A stretch of 64,000 nt of DNA from Dioscorea cayenensis subsp. rotundata (Eukaryota; Streptophyta; Magnoliopsida; Dioscoreales; Dioscoreaceae). The notes under the pieces were generated by a model. It made no database searches. It was not told the origin of the DNA and was given only the letters and a program-made list of their open reading frames with translations. Shown here in pieces: positions 35,801-49,196 of the stretch. Position numbers and translations under genes: made by a program. How positions within the stretch are numbered: the first letter of the stretch is position 1; each line of letters opens with the position of its first letter. The stretch covers positions 32,425,016 through 32,489,015 of the forward strand of contig NC_052475.1 in the NCBI RefSeq assembly GCF_009730915.1. The letters run 5' to 3'.

Positions 35801-37435
35801 GTGCTGTTTCATTTTGGTCTATTGGGTTTGCAATAACATTTATGCAATATGAAAGTAGAATACAATAATTACGGAACATTTTCAAGAGGATTTACTGGTT
35901 TTCCTTGCAGGTATACAGCATATGGGCAAGAGTTTGTCTACCCACAGGTTGTTAATGTTAATTTTGTTCTTACTTTGGTGGATGTTTATTTGCAGGCATC
36001 TCTTATTTAAACAGTTATATAATGCACCATTTTGCAGAATATCTATAACCCTGCTATGGCGCAGCAGTACATTCAAGTTCATGGTGTTCCTGGGACAGTA
36101 AACACAACCATCTTTCCCTTTGGGCAACTGGGCATGCCTTATGTGAGTGGGCATGGTTATGCTCAGGGTTACACAATGCCTGGTCATCACTATGTACAAT
36201 TGACTGGTCCCAATGTTACTGGAGTAACTGCACTACCCCTAGTCCAAGCCCCATACAATGCAGGTAAGTTGAGAGACTTGCGTAATAGCTTGGATGTTTG
36301 TTTTTGGCGTATGTGTAATCAGAACGTATCAATGCTTGCAATTGTATTAGTGCACACATTAGTAGATTGATATTAGTGTGACTTGTTAGGTATAATTGTC
36401 AACTAACCCTTTTTTTTTTTTTCTGGAGTTGTAATTCAATTATGCACAATGAACCTAGATAACAAACATCGAGCAATCAACTTGAATTCACTCTCTAAAC
36501 ATAGTTATTTCAAGATTAATTGTGAGCCTTTTTGTATCTAAGGTTTTTTAACATTAATGTTTTGGAAATTGATTGTGGTGAATGCTTACTTCATAATGTT
36601 TGATGCATTGGTTTACAGAGCTTAAATTCTAATAATAATTTAATTGCATCTGATGGCTTGATGTATGTGTAGGTTTTAACATGTTAAACTGGTCATATAA
36701 AAATCTGCATAAGTTGCATGGTGGTCTTTGTCCTGAAATCATACTTTTGATCGTTCAAGGATGCAAATGATGCTATCTTACAGTTGATCCTACTGCACCC
36801 AAACTGGCCCTTGGTGAGACGGGGCCTTGTTCTCGATAAGTTTTCCAAAAGATTGTCATAATTTTGTTACAGTGAGGTGTTTTTGAACATTTCTAGGGAA
36901 ATGATTTAATACAAGAAAATAAATTTGGAATTCTTATGTGCTCTTTCTGGGTTTAGTAGTTCTACAGAATAGTTTACTAGATTGTATTTGAATTTCTAGG
37001 ATTGACTACATATTTGTTCTTCTTAAGTTTATTTCTTTTGTATGTAATGATCTTGCAAAGTTGCTTTGCCTGTTCCATATGCATACACATGCTAATTCAT
37101 CAGGGGAAAATAATATTCTCTGATAAGTTGCAGGAATAATATTCTGTGTTCTCTTGCTTGCTGATTCACTATTGTGATCTTGAAGTTTTATCTGTTTTTG
37201 TGATGAGTTGCAGCACATATTCCAGCTCAGCCTCAGTTCATTCTTTCTGCTCATTCGCCACAATTTGCACATGGTGGTGGTTCAGAACAAGCTGCAGGTT
37301 GAGAAGAGCATAGGGATGACTAATGTCTTTGAGGTCGTTTCTCCTACTTTTATTATTCTTGTGCCTGTTTCTTTAGTTAAACTGATTTCTAATTGGTCTG
37401 CTTCAGCAGGTATCCTTAGATTGCAGCAGGACTAA
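32809..37435 (+). CDS. Single-RRM RNA-binding protein (RBM24/38-like, ARP1-like)
   Basis: Binds RNA; likely nuclear or cytoplasmic post-transcriptional regulator. Seven exons: 32809-33036, 33141-33261, 34226-34352, 35911-35947, 36038-36263, 37214-37297, 37410-37435; 849 nt, 282 residues. After a Ser-rich N-terminus comes one RRM: RNP2 KVFVGGLAW (about residues 30-38) and RNP1 KGYGFV/TF (about 71-78), split by intron 1, then [20 protein letters not shown]. The rest is a Tyr/Gln/Gly/Pro-rich low-complexity tail ([20 protein letters not shown]). The intron 1 donor is weak (TTT then GTTGGT). The last acceptor is a tandem CAGCAG (37404-37409), allowing one extra Ala. If the last intron is kept, the protein ends at a TGA at 37300-37302. 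A polyadenylation-type AATAAA lies at about 37535. Confidence 0.85.
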
Positions 37436-40400
37436 GAACAGCGGTATTGCTACTTGAGTGGCAGGCTTTTCTTGCCTTGCAAGCTATCATCCTTGCATTC
37501 TAGAGGTTTGATTTCTACATAGAGTTTGTGTATAAATAAAAGGGCCTAGTCTAGTTTTTGGTTCACAGTCATAAAAATCTGTTGCGACCAGTGTAGTAAA
37601 AAATAAATTCCTTAACCTTTTATGGAAATTACTGAAATAAAACTAGCTGCTGCTTATGCTATTGCCTTGTATTGGATGGTGGCTTTACATTAACTAGCAT
37701 TTGAAATCATCTGACACAAAATTGTTTGAACTCTCAGGACTTGATTTCCTTAAGCAGATGGGAATACCTTGTAAAAATGGTCATCCTTAGGGTGTGCACC
37801 ATTTGCCCATTATTTGACGAACCAGTTGAATTTGTTCATTTAGTTATGTTGAGATTTTGTTTTGTTTTGTTTTGTTTTTAAAAATTCTGGTTTTTAGGTT
37901 CGTTGTAAGAGTATTAAAAATTTTTACCTGATTTCCTATTCAACTGGACAATACCACTCTGTGATGTCTTATTTTTATTGTAGTATTATGTGACTATAGG
38001 CTTTTAAATACCTGTGCATATTATTGGAAGAGGTATTCCTTTTTCAGTTGGTATTTAGAATTTTTGTTTTTTCTGGGGTATAAATTAGCTTTTGTTTTTT
38101 TTACTTGTAGTGCATGGAGAATAAATATTTAATGATATGCTTGAGTTATATTTGGTAGATTGCATAAATATACATGTAGATTTTGTACTTTGTTTAGAAC
38201 ATAGGCACTAAGGCTGAATATAGAAGTTAACAAAAAAAAAAGTTGGTTAAGGGATTTTAAAATACTTCTGTGATAGGATAAACTGCAGTTTTAGTCCCTG
38301 ATTTAAGGCCTTTTGATGAATTTAGTCCTTAAACTCAAAAATGATCATTTAGGTCCCTAAGCTAGGAGAATGGTGCTTTTAGTTCCTCGATGTTATGGGT
38401 CCACAGATATGGTATTTTATATTATATTTGTTGGCATACTACAACAAGGCATATTCACGCTGCAACTTATGCCTCCTAAAAAATGAAAAAGCTAGGAGAA
38501 TGGTGCTTTTAGTTCCTCGATGTTTTGTTTTGAACACACCCTTTTCCTTTTGGTTATTTTAACAAAGTATACACTATACAAGCACACAAAAAAAACCCAA
38601 AAATGAAAAAGAAAGGGGAATGGTTGTTAATGTGACATAGGTGATGTCATGACAAATGGTGCTGTGTAATTAAATGTGTATGTTGCTGTAATGGCAAGGG
38701 ACTAAAAGTGCATCATCCTTCTGATTAGTGGACCAAAAATGACCCACCTTGGGCCTTAGTTCACAAACTAAAACTGCACATTGTTGTTTGTAATATAAAA
38801 TAGTTAGCTGATGTTACCGAACTGACCAAACTAATTCCTTTAATGTGGAGTACTTGTTAATTTAGGCAATTCAATTTGGTCGGTTATATAAATTTCTTAA
38901 CTGAATTTTGCTGGTTGTCTTTTAGCCAAATGGACTGACAGATTGCACACTTTAGTCAGCATTGAATGTTGATTTTTCATTTATTTTATGGTGCTAAAAT
39001 GAACATAGGTATCATTAGTGTGGTCTACTTATTGTGTAGTTCTTTTTCTTGAAAATGGTAAAAAATATGCTTTTAAAGTATGCATGCATAGTGTTTTGGG
39101 TGTGGCTGGAGTAAGTATTTTTGAGCTTGTATTTATGTTGGCAGCCAGACTTTTATGCCTTGTTAATTTAAATCAGTATCACTTTTGATGTGATTCATTC
39201 TAATTTGAACAAAGTATTTTCAATTCAGTTGTTTTTAGTCTAATTAATGTTTGATGCTTAACATTTTTCAATATATGTTAATGATAATATTGATTTGATT
39301 AATTCCATTTTGTAAGAACAGTTGGTCATAAATTATTCTATTTTGTTGGAAAATTGGATAACCTAAGTCGTCCCAAGTTGGATACCTCAACTAACATGGT
39401 AATATAGAATAGTTGCCATGTCTTATTGTGTTGTGGGATTAAAAATTTAAGAGCTGATTAATTTTTATATAATATGGTTTTGCAGGTTGTCCATGGTGTT
39501 GGTCAGAGAGATCCCGGAGTCAAGGTCCGAGTTGCTTCAAACAGAAATAGCAGTAGAGCTGGGTTTGCTCTTATAGCTGCCGTTGTCTGTCTGTAAATCC
39601 CCATGGAGGGGCTAACACCATCATCTGCCTGATGGTGGATTCCAGGGTTGGAACTTGGAATCCAAAACCTGCACCTAGTGATGCAGGCAATTGCACTGTT
39701 CATTCAAGCAAAACAACACAAGCCTGACCCGGGTTATCTTCCGTTGGTGTCATTCAGTTAATGTAGGTGATATATTTCTGTTTATTTAGTTCAGGTTTCA
39801 TAAAATCTGATGATAGCGCATCAGTTTGGGCCTCCAAAAAAGCATCTGGCGGGGTTGTCGGATGCTGTGGTTGTCTTCTTAAGTTGTGTCGTACTTTTAA
39901 ACCCATAACCATGTTCCCTTTGTTCAGTTTTTTTCATGGTAGCTCATAGTTTAATATTTGAACAAGTTTATAGTTATTCAGATCAGTTATTAGTGGTGCC
40001 ATTCATTGATCATCGCTGGACAGTTAACATTATTTTAGCGTGTCATGAGTGTGCTGTCCCCCTTTTATTTTATTTTATTTTTTTCATATTTTCTGGTTGG
40101 TAGTTTTTACTTTATGAGTGATAAATGTAATGGTTAATCTCAAAATAAAGTTTTGGTGCAGCTCCAGGGCCTCTTGTTTGTGTCTATTTGTGCCTCTTGT
40201 GCTTCCCTAATTGGGATGTAGGTTGCTTGTATTAATGGAAACGGTATTTTTTTTTTTTTTTTTTGAATAATTAAGAAAAATGGATAACGCAACTGGAGCT
40301 GCAAAAGCATGGTATAAATGATTTCAATAAGTATGAATTGAAACATTAGAATGGGTATTGATATAAATATAGATGTTGATTTTATTTTATTCTTTCTGCC

Positions 40401-40630
40401 AACGTTGAACATGTGGTACAGAAAATTAAAATCTAATTTTTCTAACCTGGAGTGGCAGGTGGCCAAAATATTTATTAATTGCAAATGCTTTTTAACAACC
40501 GCGTGCGTTTACACAATATTGAAGCCAGCAAAGAGGCATATTATTTAGTGAATTGACAAGTAAAAAAAAAAGAATTAAGTATATTAAAAATTAAAAGGAA
40601 TTGAGTTCATGAAAAAACAAAGGACAGACA
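37436..40630. other. Convergent intergenic region between RRM and BIG genes
   Basis: It holds the RRM 3' UTR, a (TTTTG)n run at about 37857-37877 and a MITE at 38275-38785. A GC-richer patch at 39485-39760 begins right after an acceptor-like TTTTGCAG. It may be an alternative 3' exon of the RRM gene: spliced to exon 6 it would add about 22 codons. I have no independent support for that. The patch contains no conserved protein. Confidence 0.45.
38275..38785. mobile_element. MITE with long imperfect inverted repeats
   Basis: The two ends mirror each other over about 110 bases. The left end reads TGCAGTTTTAGTCCCTGA, TTTAAGGCC, AATGATCATTTAGGTCC, TGGTGCTTTTAGTTCC. On the other strand the right end reads TGCAGTTTTAGTTTGTGA, CTAAGGCCC, GTCATTTTTGGTCC, GATGCACTTTTAGTCCC. 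There is no coding capacity. A 34-base stretch (38361-38394) is repeated exactly at 38491-38524, an internal duplication. Target-site duplication not identified. 'Mutator-like' or other superfamily cannot be decided. Confidence 0.7.
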
Positions 40631-43600
40631 TCACGAACTCAATATTATTGGGCCTATGGACGAGTGAAAGATATCACAAAGAACACGCTGTACTTCTCTA
40701 GAGCTGTGTTCACAACTTACAAGATTAACAAACAAAGGGAAAAAACAGGGCAAGTTTCTCTTGAATGAATCACTGTCCAAGCTGCTCAATACCTGCATAG
40801 TGAACACAAGCAGGTTAGTGCGGGCAGCCAACTCCTCTTTCTTGGCTGAACCAAGAGGAAGAACCCGATGCTGGGTCAGGCCATTGTCGGGATGCTGTTG
40901 CACTGATTGGCATCCTGCACAATTCAAGTATTTCTTTAAAATTTTCTCACAGACTCCCACAAGTTGGGATTCTATGCTCATCTTGTGGGGGTTAAACAAT
41001 TTGGATTGGTGTATAGCCTGAAGAAGCTTCAGGTAGTTCTGGTGAGCTTCATTCTCAAAATGGACAACTGGAGGATCTGGTATCTCCAGGAGGGAGCATG
41101 CCGCCTCCAGTTTCTGTAGCAGGATAGTTTGAGAGATCACTGTGCTGGCATGTGATGCGACAGAAGACAGTATATCCAAAAGGATACTTATATGAGCTAC
41201 TGTAAAGAATTCCTCATGGACTTCGTATAATTTCATGACAGCCTGCATGACAAAAGATAAACACATGATACAGCAAGCAGTCAAGAAATTTTAGATACAC
41301 AATCAGAAATTGAAGTTCGAATGCCATAGAAAATGCGTCTTTCGTGAGGTTTAATTTGCAAGCACAAGCATTTATACAAGAAGGTTACGATCTATGATTG
41401 GCTACCAAAAAGAATTCAAATTTCTCAAAACAAATTCACCCTGGTCCCTGGCCATCTTCAAACCCTAGTCCTAAATATGATAATTTCCATGACAATATAA
41501 AGACAAAATAATAAAAAATTTTAAGGGGCAAATTTCCTTTCTTTCTTTCCCTCATTTCTATCCAATGCATCACATCACCCAAACAGCATGTCCTTCCTTG
41601 GCATTCAGTCATGCATCTATAATACCATTTGGACTTTATATATGTAAAGATAGGCACTAGGGCATCTCTACATAGAAAAAGAGTGCCGCATTTCATATGC
41701 AATAGCTTCTAGAAACTCATAGAAGAAAAGAAAGGTGAAAGCCAAGATTACCTGGACTATTAGGAGCTGCACTGCAATATGTCCTTTCATTTTGACAATC
41801 GCATAAGATGCTGTTTCCATATTAGCCTCCTCTTCTTCATTGTTCACAAACTCATTTTCAGATAAGAGTTCAGCATCATAAAACGTTTGATCATTTGGAA
41901 TTTCAACATCATGCATGATCCGGCTAATTCTCGAAAATTCAGACTGGGTCAACAGAACTGCTTGTTTGAGGGGAATCAGGATCTCTATCCATTCATTTTC
42001 TGAGAATTTGCTTCCAAGGGTGCCTGTCAAATGTAGGAAGGAAGCAACACCTGTACTAGCAGATTTATGATATGGAATTCTTAGGTAGTCAGTGAGAATA
42101 ACAATGACATTTGTCAGTTGCCAGCGCACAACATCAAAAAAATGCACAAACAAGTCCACTAAACATTGTGCTGCTACTGCATCGGTTTCACTGTCCCAAG
42201 GATTTTCCTCAAGCTGAGAAGAATTTTGGCTGGGTGAAGTCTGACCAACATGCGTATGATGTGCATTGCTATATATGGGGAAAATGACAGACTTGAAGAT
42301 ATTTGCCCAGAAGTTTCTTGAGAAGAGATGCCCATGATCCTTCAAAATGTTAAATAGTACTTCTAAAGCACCTTTCCTGATAGTTGGCCTTGAATCAGAT
42401 GTCAATTTGGATAAACCTGAAATAAACATTCACGGGGTCAATAAACTTCCAAATTAACCATTTATGCCGGAGATCACATCAGACAGACCATAGTGGAAAG
42501 TGATAATACCAGCAAGCAAAGGAACCCAAAACTGAATATTATCATCTTTATCAGTTAGAGTACCATCTTCTGGGAAATCTCCATTTGCTGAATGGCCCTC
42601 AGAACATACCAGTCCTTCCGCAAGTTTGACAGCACAGAATCGAAGAAATGCAATAGCATTAAGGCTGGCATCACTGTTGAATCTACTCCGTGTGAAAGTG
42701 ATGAGGCACTTAACACAGTCAGTGAATGTCATGGTCTCTGTTTCAGTAATATGGGGAAAATAGTCTCGAACAATTTTCTCCATCGTCTCAAATGCCAAAA
42801 GCACAATGTTCTTGCGCTCATCAGCAGCAGCAATTGTGAATACCTATGGCAACAAGAAAATTTTTCAAGAATCAAACAAGTGAACAATATAACCAAAACT
42901 ATTATCCAAGTCACCTAGTAAAAACATAGGGATTACTGAAGTAGGTTCAAAACTTCTATGAGAAACATAAAGAACATCGAAAATTAAATGAAATAATGGC
43001 ACCACTACGAAAGCCCAAACATACCATGAAAACACTTTTCCAGCCGGATTTGACATTTTTCACACGACTTAAAACCATCTGAGAGATGCATCGAACAATT
43101 AGTTCCCTGATCTCAGAGGAATTGCTTTTCTGCATTACAATTGCAAAAGGCCGTAAAAAATCATTCTGAAAGTTATAGTTTGCAAGTTCTTCTCGTTCCA
43201 AAAACTTCATGGCCAGCTGCCTCAATGAATCCATAACAAAAATTGCAACTGAAAGATTTTCAGATAGGCCAACTGAAACAAAGAAATCAGAAAGAACATT
43301 CCATATGCGAGACCAAACCAATCTTATACGGTTCATGTTGTAATGCCTGCAAGAATGAACAATCATTTAGGTAAAGCATCCTTCAAATTCTCATTTTTCT
43401 TGCACAATAAATTCTGCATAAAATGTTGAATCTGCTTATATGGACGCATAGCATGTACTTACGCAATTTCTACTATCTTTGTGAGGCTGAAAACACGAGG
43501 GTCAGTTGGAGACTGCAACTCAGTCATGGACACCTTACAAAGAGCATTTACAAAAGCCACTATTGCATCACTATTCAATCTCTGGCTGTGAGCAAATATG

Positions 43601-46600
43601 TGGTTCAGTTCAAAACTACCTATCTGATCTAACAGATGTAAATTGGATATGAAGTTATTCATTTGTTCAGGAGTAACCAGCCCTGAAGCAGAAGTAACCC
43701 CTGGAGCCACACTATCATAAGATCCCCCTCGAACAACAGCCATCACTGATGGATTTTGAAGAGCATTTCCTTTTTTCTTTGATGATGGAGTAGCAGGTGT
43801 CTTCTGTGCTTTTTCTTCTGTTTCAGTATGAGAGACGATAAAGAAGGAAGCATCAGGTGGAGCACCTTCTCCCAGCAGGTGTAAATGCTCAAATCGTGAA
43901 AGACATGTTAATACATGTTCCCATGCTTCCTGAAGATAATTACCATCTTCAATAGCGATGGATATTATAGCCTACAAATTTAACAAAGTTAGACACCAGT
44001 TTTTGATAAAACAATCAAGAATAGAATGAAAATTTCACACTTAAATAGGACCTACCAAATAAAAAAAAAGGGGGGAGTAAAGAAAAATGGATTGTCAGCA
44101 TTACATGCTTTCTCTCAAAAGTCACCATTCCCACAGAACTAAGGAGGTTAATCATTAGCGAGTTTTTATTCAGTCAGTAGATCAAAGATCATAAGGGTGG
44201 AAAGGAAAGGAAGCTACAGTTTGGCTCACATCTCATTGCTGGAAGCACATGAAGATGTAATTAAGAACTTACAAATATCAAATTCATCTATGAGCAACCA
44301 TTGGCATTATCTCTATAGCATAACTGACAAGATAAGATAGAAATTTAATTAGATTCTATTAAAGGAAAAAAAACCTTTATCAGATTCAATGTTTTCCTTC
44401 ACATTTCTAACAGAAAATTCAGTTGTGCCATTCCCAGGGTATTTCAGACAACTGATCAGTATGAGGGGCTTTCACAGAAAAACCACATCCCAGAAGCAAA
44501 TCTTAGAGATAAAAAATTAAAAATTAAAAAACATTCTAATGGTAAACCAAGGACTCACTAACCACAATACATGGTAATTGATGCTTCAACAAGATAAATG
44601 AGCCTTTTAAACAAACAATAGAACATGATGAGTCTCACATTGTCTCAAATCTTACCTTCATAGCATCAACATTCTTTTGCTTCATGTCAGCAACACAGTG
44701 GAGGTAGGTAAATTTAGCCACAGATGTAACAAAAGCATCTCTCTGTGTCTGCATGTGCATAACTGACGTGACATGAATAGCATGTCTAAACCCTTGCAAA
44801 CTATAGTTTGTGGCAACTTTATCATCACTTTGGTCAAGTGTCACACTGAATGCAGCCATCATGGGAGCCCAGCTAACCTCCATCATAAATCTCAGAATTG
44901 CGGTGTCTGTGACAGCATAATATGCTGACCTGCAATTGTTTTGAAAAGAATCGAATGAGAAAAGCAAGATTCCATCCCATGATCATCTGCATGCCATTAC
45001 TGTGAAGTAAACTTACTCTGATTTGCCAGACTTAGCTTTAATCTGCTCCTGAATACGCCTGATGAGCATGTCATTAGCTCCTAAAGCCTTTTCTTCAGGC
45101 TGCTTCCAATTGACTAGGTTAAAAATGCTATCCAAGCCTAAAAGCTTATTGATGCTATTTGACTGCTTGTTTTGTGGAGCAGACGAATCAGCATTCATTT
45201 TGATTTCATTTTTCACAATCTGATCATACAGAGATCCCAAATAATCCTCTGGCAAATCCTTTCCGTCATTGATCCCACGGTTATTCCTAATAAAATCTGC
45301 CTTAGACATCTATAAAATTGCATACATGAGTAAAAAATTAAACCTGTATATTGTCTAACAAACAATACAGGGAAAGAGAGAAACTCCAATATTCACCTTA
45401 TCTTTGACCATGCTGTTGTGTGCATCTGTATTTAGCATTATCACTGAATAAGCAAGAACATATGCTGTATCGGCACTGGAGAAAGAACTAGGGTTGCATT
45501 TACAATAGCGTTCTGCAAACTTTTCCATGATGCGATCAATTTTCTGCGCTTCCCCAGGCAACCTGAAGCCTCGTAGGAAAAACCTAATGGCTTCACCAAA
45601 GTCCATCCCTTCAAAGTTGAGAGAATCCACATAAGCATGCATTACTTTCAGAGGGAAGTCATCCCTTTCACCTAAATAATCCCCAATCATTGTCTCATTC
45701 AGACCAGCAGTGTTTTTCAAGAAAGAAGCAACATCTTCAGGAGAACTGCCTATCTTTTTTGAGTTGATCAGAAATTCAATGCCCTTCGAAGGTTTCCTAT
45801 TAAACAGTGCAATACCTTTCTGCATTAATAAGTTTACAACATAAGTGGCATAATCATTTTTCAATAGAAAAGAAACAATAATACAATAATAAAATTATAG
45901 TTTGGACTGGACAGTTAAACAGAACCGTGATTTTACCTGAAATTCTAACTTAAATGCTCGCCGCTGCTCGAGACTGGCAGCATTTTCAGAATTTACTTCT
46001 GAATTGAGATCAAAATCAGTACCATTTCCTTCTTCTCCCTCTACTGTACTAGGATTCTCTGAAGAATACTCTGTGTCAAGCATTGGAGAAAATTCTCCAA
46101 TGCGTAATAGTTGGTCCATCCAGTTTCCCATTGCTTTAACAATGCATGACAAGCACTTCACAGACTCAATGCGAAAAGTAGCATCCTGGGCTGGAGACAG
46201 TGTTGTCACAGAGCCAGGAGGAACACCAAGGGCGGTTTTCAGAAGGCCATTGACAATCCTGAAAAAATCTGATGGAATTATAAGTGTTCTAATATTTGGT
46301 AAAACTAAGTTGCCAGAAAAAAAGAAAAAGAAAAAGAAAAAGAAAAAGAAAAAGAGAAAGAAAGAAATATAATGATTAGTTAGTAAGGTCGAGGATATGT
46401 ATCAGGATTTTTTTTTTCTCACGAAAGATCAGGTACACGGCGACATGTGTCGTTGTCACAAAAGCATGAAAGGCTAAACTAAAGAATAAAATGTATTGTG
46501 TACCTTTCAAAAACATTAGGCGCATCCATGTCACAATCATAGTTCACAAAAATGTCAACAATAATTTGTGGATCGTGACATATTTTTTCTAGCAAGCTGA

Positions 46601-49196
46601 GAACTGTCATTTTTTGTAGAAAGCTGGGCTGAAGCACATTTTCAACAACTCGAAGGACAAGCATGGGGAAGAAAATCCCAATTTCCCCTTTCAAACCAGA
46701 TCTAAACCGTAGCAGCAATCCCATGAAAGATGGAGCAAAGAAGTTGAAAAATACTCATAGCAGATAATGCACTGTATTTTTCAACAGTGATAAGCAGAGA
46801 TACTGCTTGATAGTTCCAATAAACCTGTGTAAAAAAGGTCAAAATAGTTAACACACAGAACTGGCAGTACCAAAAACTCATCATCGAGGAATACACAAAA
46901 AAAAAAAAAGAAAAGAAGCACACAGGTGAGCCAAAAACTTATCATCGAACGGAATACCCACAAAAAGAGTACATCAGTGAGACAATAGAAGTATATATAT
47001 ATATATAAATGAATGAAGACAAAACAAACGACAATCAAGATTGCTATTTCTCACTCGGCATCATTTAAACCTTGACAAATAAAATACATCTTTCACTGAA
47101 ATATGACAAGAAAAAAAAAACAGAAAAAGAAAAAAGAAACATGTCAGAAAAAATCAATGAACATAAAAAAATCTACGAACTTCCAATTCACATAAGATAC
47201 AAAATCGGCAAATCAGACCCTTTCCTCAGAAATTTGTAGAAAGCAGAATATGAAACTGGAAGGCATCCATCAACTGATTGTTTGTCTTCATTGAAGGCTA
47301 AATGGATTTCCAGCCGCCCAAGTCAAATGCTATCAACAACCCAACTATTCAGGTGGCTAACATTCACTTCAACTTGCATCAGGAATAATCAAATTCATTG
47401 AATTTAAAAAGTACCACAAACACAACCGTTTTACTAGTTTGACATTAACTGATTCAATTTCCATTCAAAACAAAACCAGAAAGATGAGCGGTCACCAAGA
47501 ATTCTTCAAGGAAAGAATTCAGAGAATTTACCAACATTTCAGCATCAGACAAACAAAATCAAACCAGCTTCAACTGAATATTAATCAAGCAACTTCACAC
47601 TTAACAAAGCGAAATTAAGCAAGCCAGTTAAGATCGCATTCATAGGGGCATATTTAATCCTAGAAACAAACAAAATGACAAAACCAAATCCAGGGATTCC
47701 AACATTTTTAAGGCTGATTGGAAACTTATATACTTTACAATGAGCCATACTTGTAATCTCTTATCAGTTCTTTAGGTACATCAACCCTTTTCTTCTTAGG
47801 ATAGTGGCAACAATACATGAAACTGCCACCTTTTTTTCTCTTTTGATGCTCTGCCAAGTGCCAAGTTGTTCTTGTTGAACGATTGTATTATTCATAAGTA
47901 GCCTAAGAAAGCTACGAAAAATCATTTATTTAGGCACAAAGAATGTATTTTATTCTCTTTGGCAGTTTCATGACCTCAAATTACAATTGCTATTTCCTAC
48001 CAAGTAATGAAGGTTCTCATAGCAAAACTTGTTTTATTTCATATTGTCAATATTTTTCTCAAATTTTCTTTTCTCAATCACATTTCCTATCCCCTAATCT
48101 AAGATTGAAATTAGAAGAACTTAAATCACAAAGTAATTATCAAGAGTAGTTTATATATTGAAAAAAAGTTTTTTTAAAAAAAAACTTGCCTCTCATTGGT
48201 TCGCCAAACGGGTCCAGAATTGTCAATGACCATCTTGAGCAGCTCCAAAGACAAAACCTTCCCCCTCATCAAAAGGGGATCCTCTGCATTCTCTGAAGTT
48301 GGGAACTTCATTGAAAATCTGCATAAATTCCTGAACAAGAAAATCGCATCCTCTCTAATCATACCCAATCCTCCTCCCTCCGTATCATCCCCGCCATTAG
48401 TCTGCTCATCCCTGGACTCTCTCTGTGCTTTTCTCTCCATTGAAACCTCCGGATCACTGCCTCCCATCTCCTCGTTGATGAAATTCTGCGCAGCTTGGAC
48501 CACTGTTGAATCATTCAGACTCTTGTCGGAGAGATCCAACATATCTGCAATTGATACCGACTGGACCCTAACCTCCACGGTGTCGGCCTCCGCCCGAGCA
48601 AACACGAAGGCCAGGATCTGAGCTAGGACAGCTTTAGCGCATACCTGATTGACCGCACTCTGGCTACCGAGATATACATTGTAGCAGCTCTTCACAATCT
48701 GGACCAAGGCCTCCCCGCGGATGATCACGGAGGGAGACCGTACGGCCGCGATGAGGACTCTCAACATCGCAAGCTCGATCCCATCGTCGCCAAGCCCCCC
48801 GCACCCACAGATGGATCCGAGCAGCCTGGAGGCCGAGTCAAGGGGCTCTTGGGGATCAGATCGGTGATCAATCTCTCCACGAAAAAGGCCAGCAGAAAAG
48901 AGCTTGTGAGCACACTCGAGAGCGGGATCAAGGACCTTAGGAGAAGCAGAGTCCACAGCGAGGGAGAGGGGATATAGCGCGAGGTCGGCATCAGCAGAGG
49001 AGAGGCCGGCGAGTGGTGATGCGTAGTCGGTCTCGGAAGATTCGGAGATGAGCTCAAGTCGATCAAGGGCAGATTTGCAGGCAGCAACAAGAGCGGAGTG
49101 CTTCCGCCATGCGGCGTTCTTGATGATCTTATCGAGGGCGTGGCCGAGAACGCGGCCGGCGCGGGAGGAGCCCCCGAGGGTTTGAGAGGCGGCCAT
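40631..49196 (-). CDS. BIG1/BIG4-like: BIG-type ARF guanine-nucleotide exchange factor (Sec7)
   Basis: Activates ARF GTPases at the trans-Golgi network for vesicle coat recruitment. Eleven exons: 49196-48190, 46824-46504, 46258-45937, 45819-45397, 45309-45017, 44929-44656, 43971-43463, 43346-43025, 42843-42510, 42416-41752, 41242-40631; 5082 nt, about 1693 residues, the usual BIG length. The N-terminus ([20 protein letters not shown]) is of BIG1/BIG4 type. Sec7 domain in exons 4-5: [12 protein letters not shown], the glutamate finger in [20 protein letters not shown] and [16 protein letters not shown] regions follow. Intron 1 has a GC donor (AG then GCAAGT at 48189). Exon 2 contains two small insertions (2 and 1 bases) bracketing an out-of-frame stretch with a TGA at 46757-46755; the frame is right on both sides. 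If real, this would stop the protein at about residue 360; otherwise it is a sequence error. Confidence 0.93.
46316..46368. repeat. (GAAAAA)n microsatellite in a BIG intron
   Basis: A purine repeat in the 245-base intron between exons 2 and 3, close to the 5' part of that intron on the minus strand (CTTTTT when transcribed). Confidence 0.9.

Noticed and set aside
48184-48190. GT donor (GTTTTT) for BIG intron 1 instead of GC
   Set aside because: It would add five bases to exon 1 and break the frame into exon 2, and it lacks a donor consensus.
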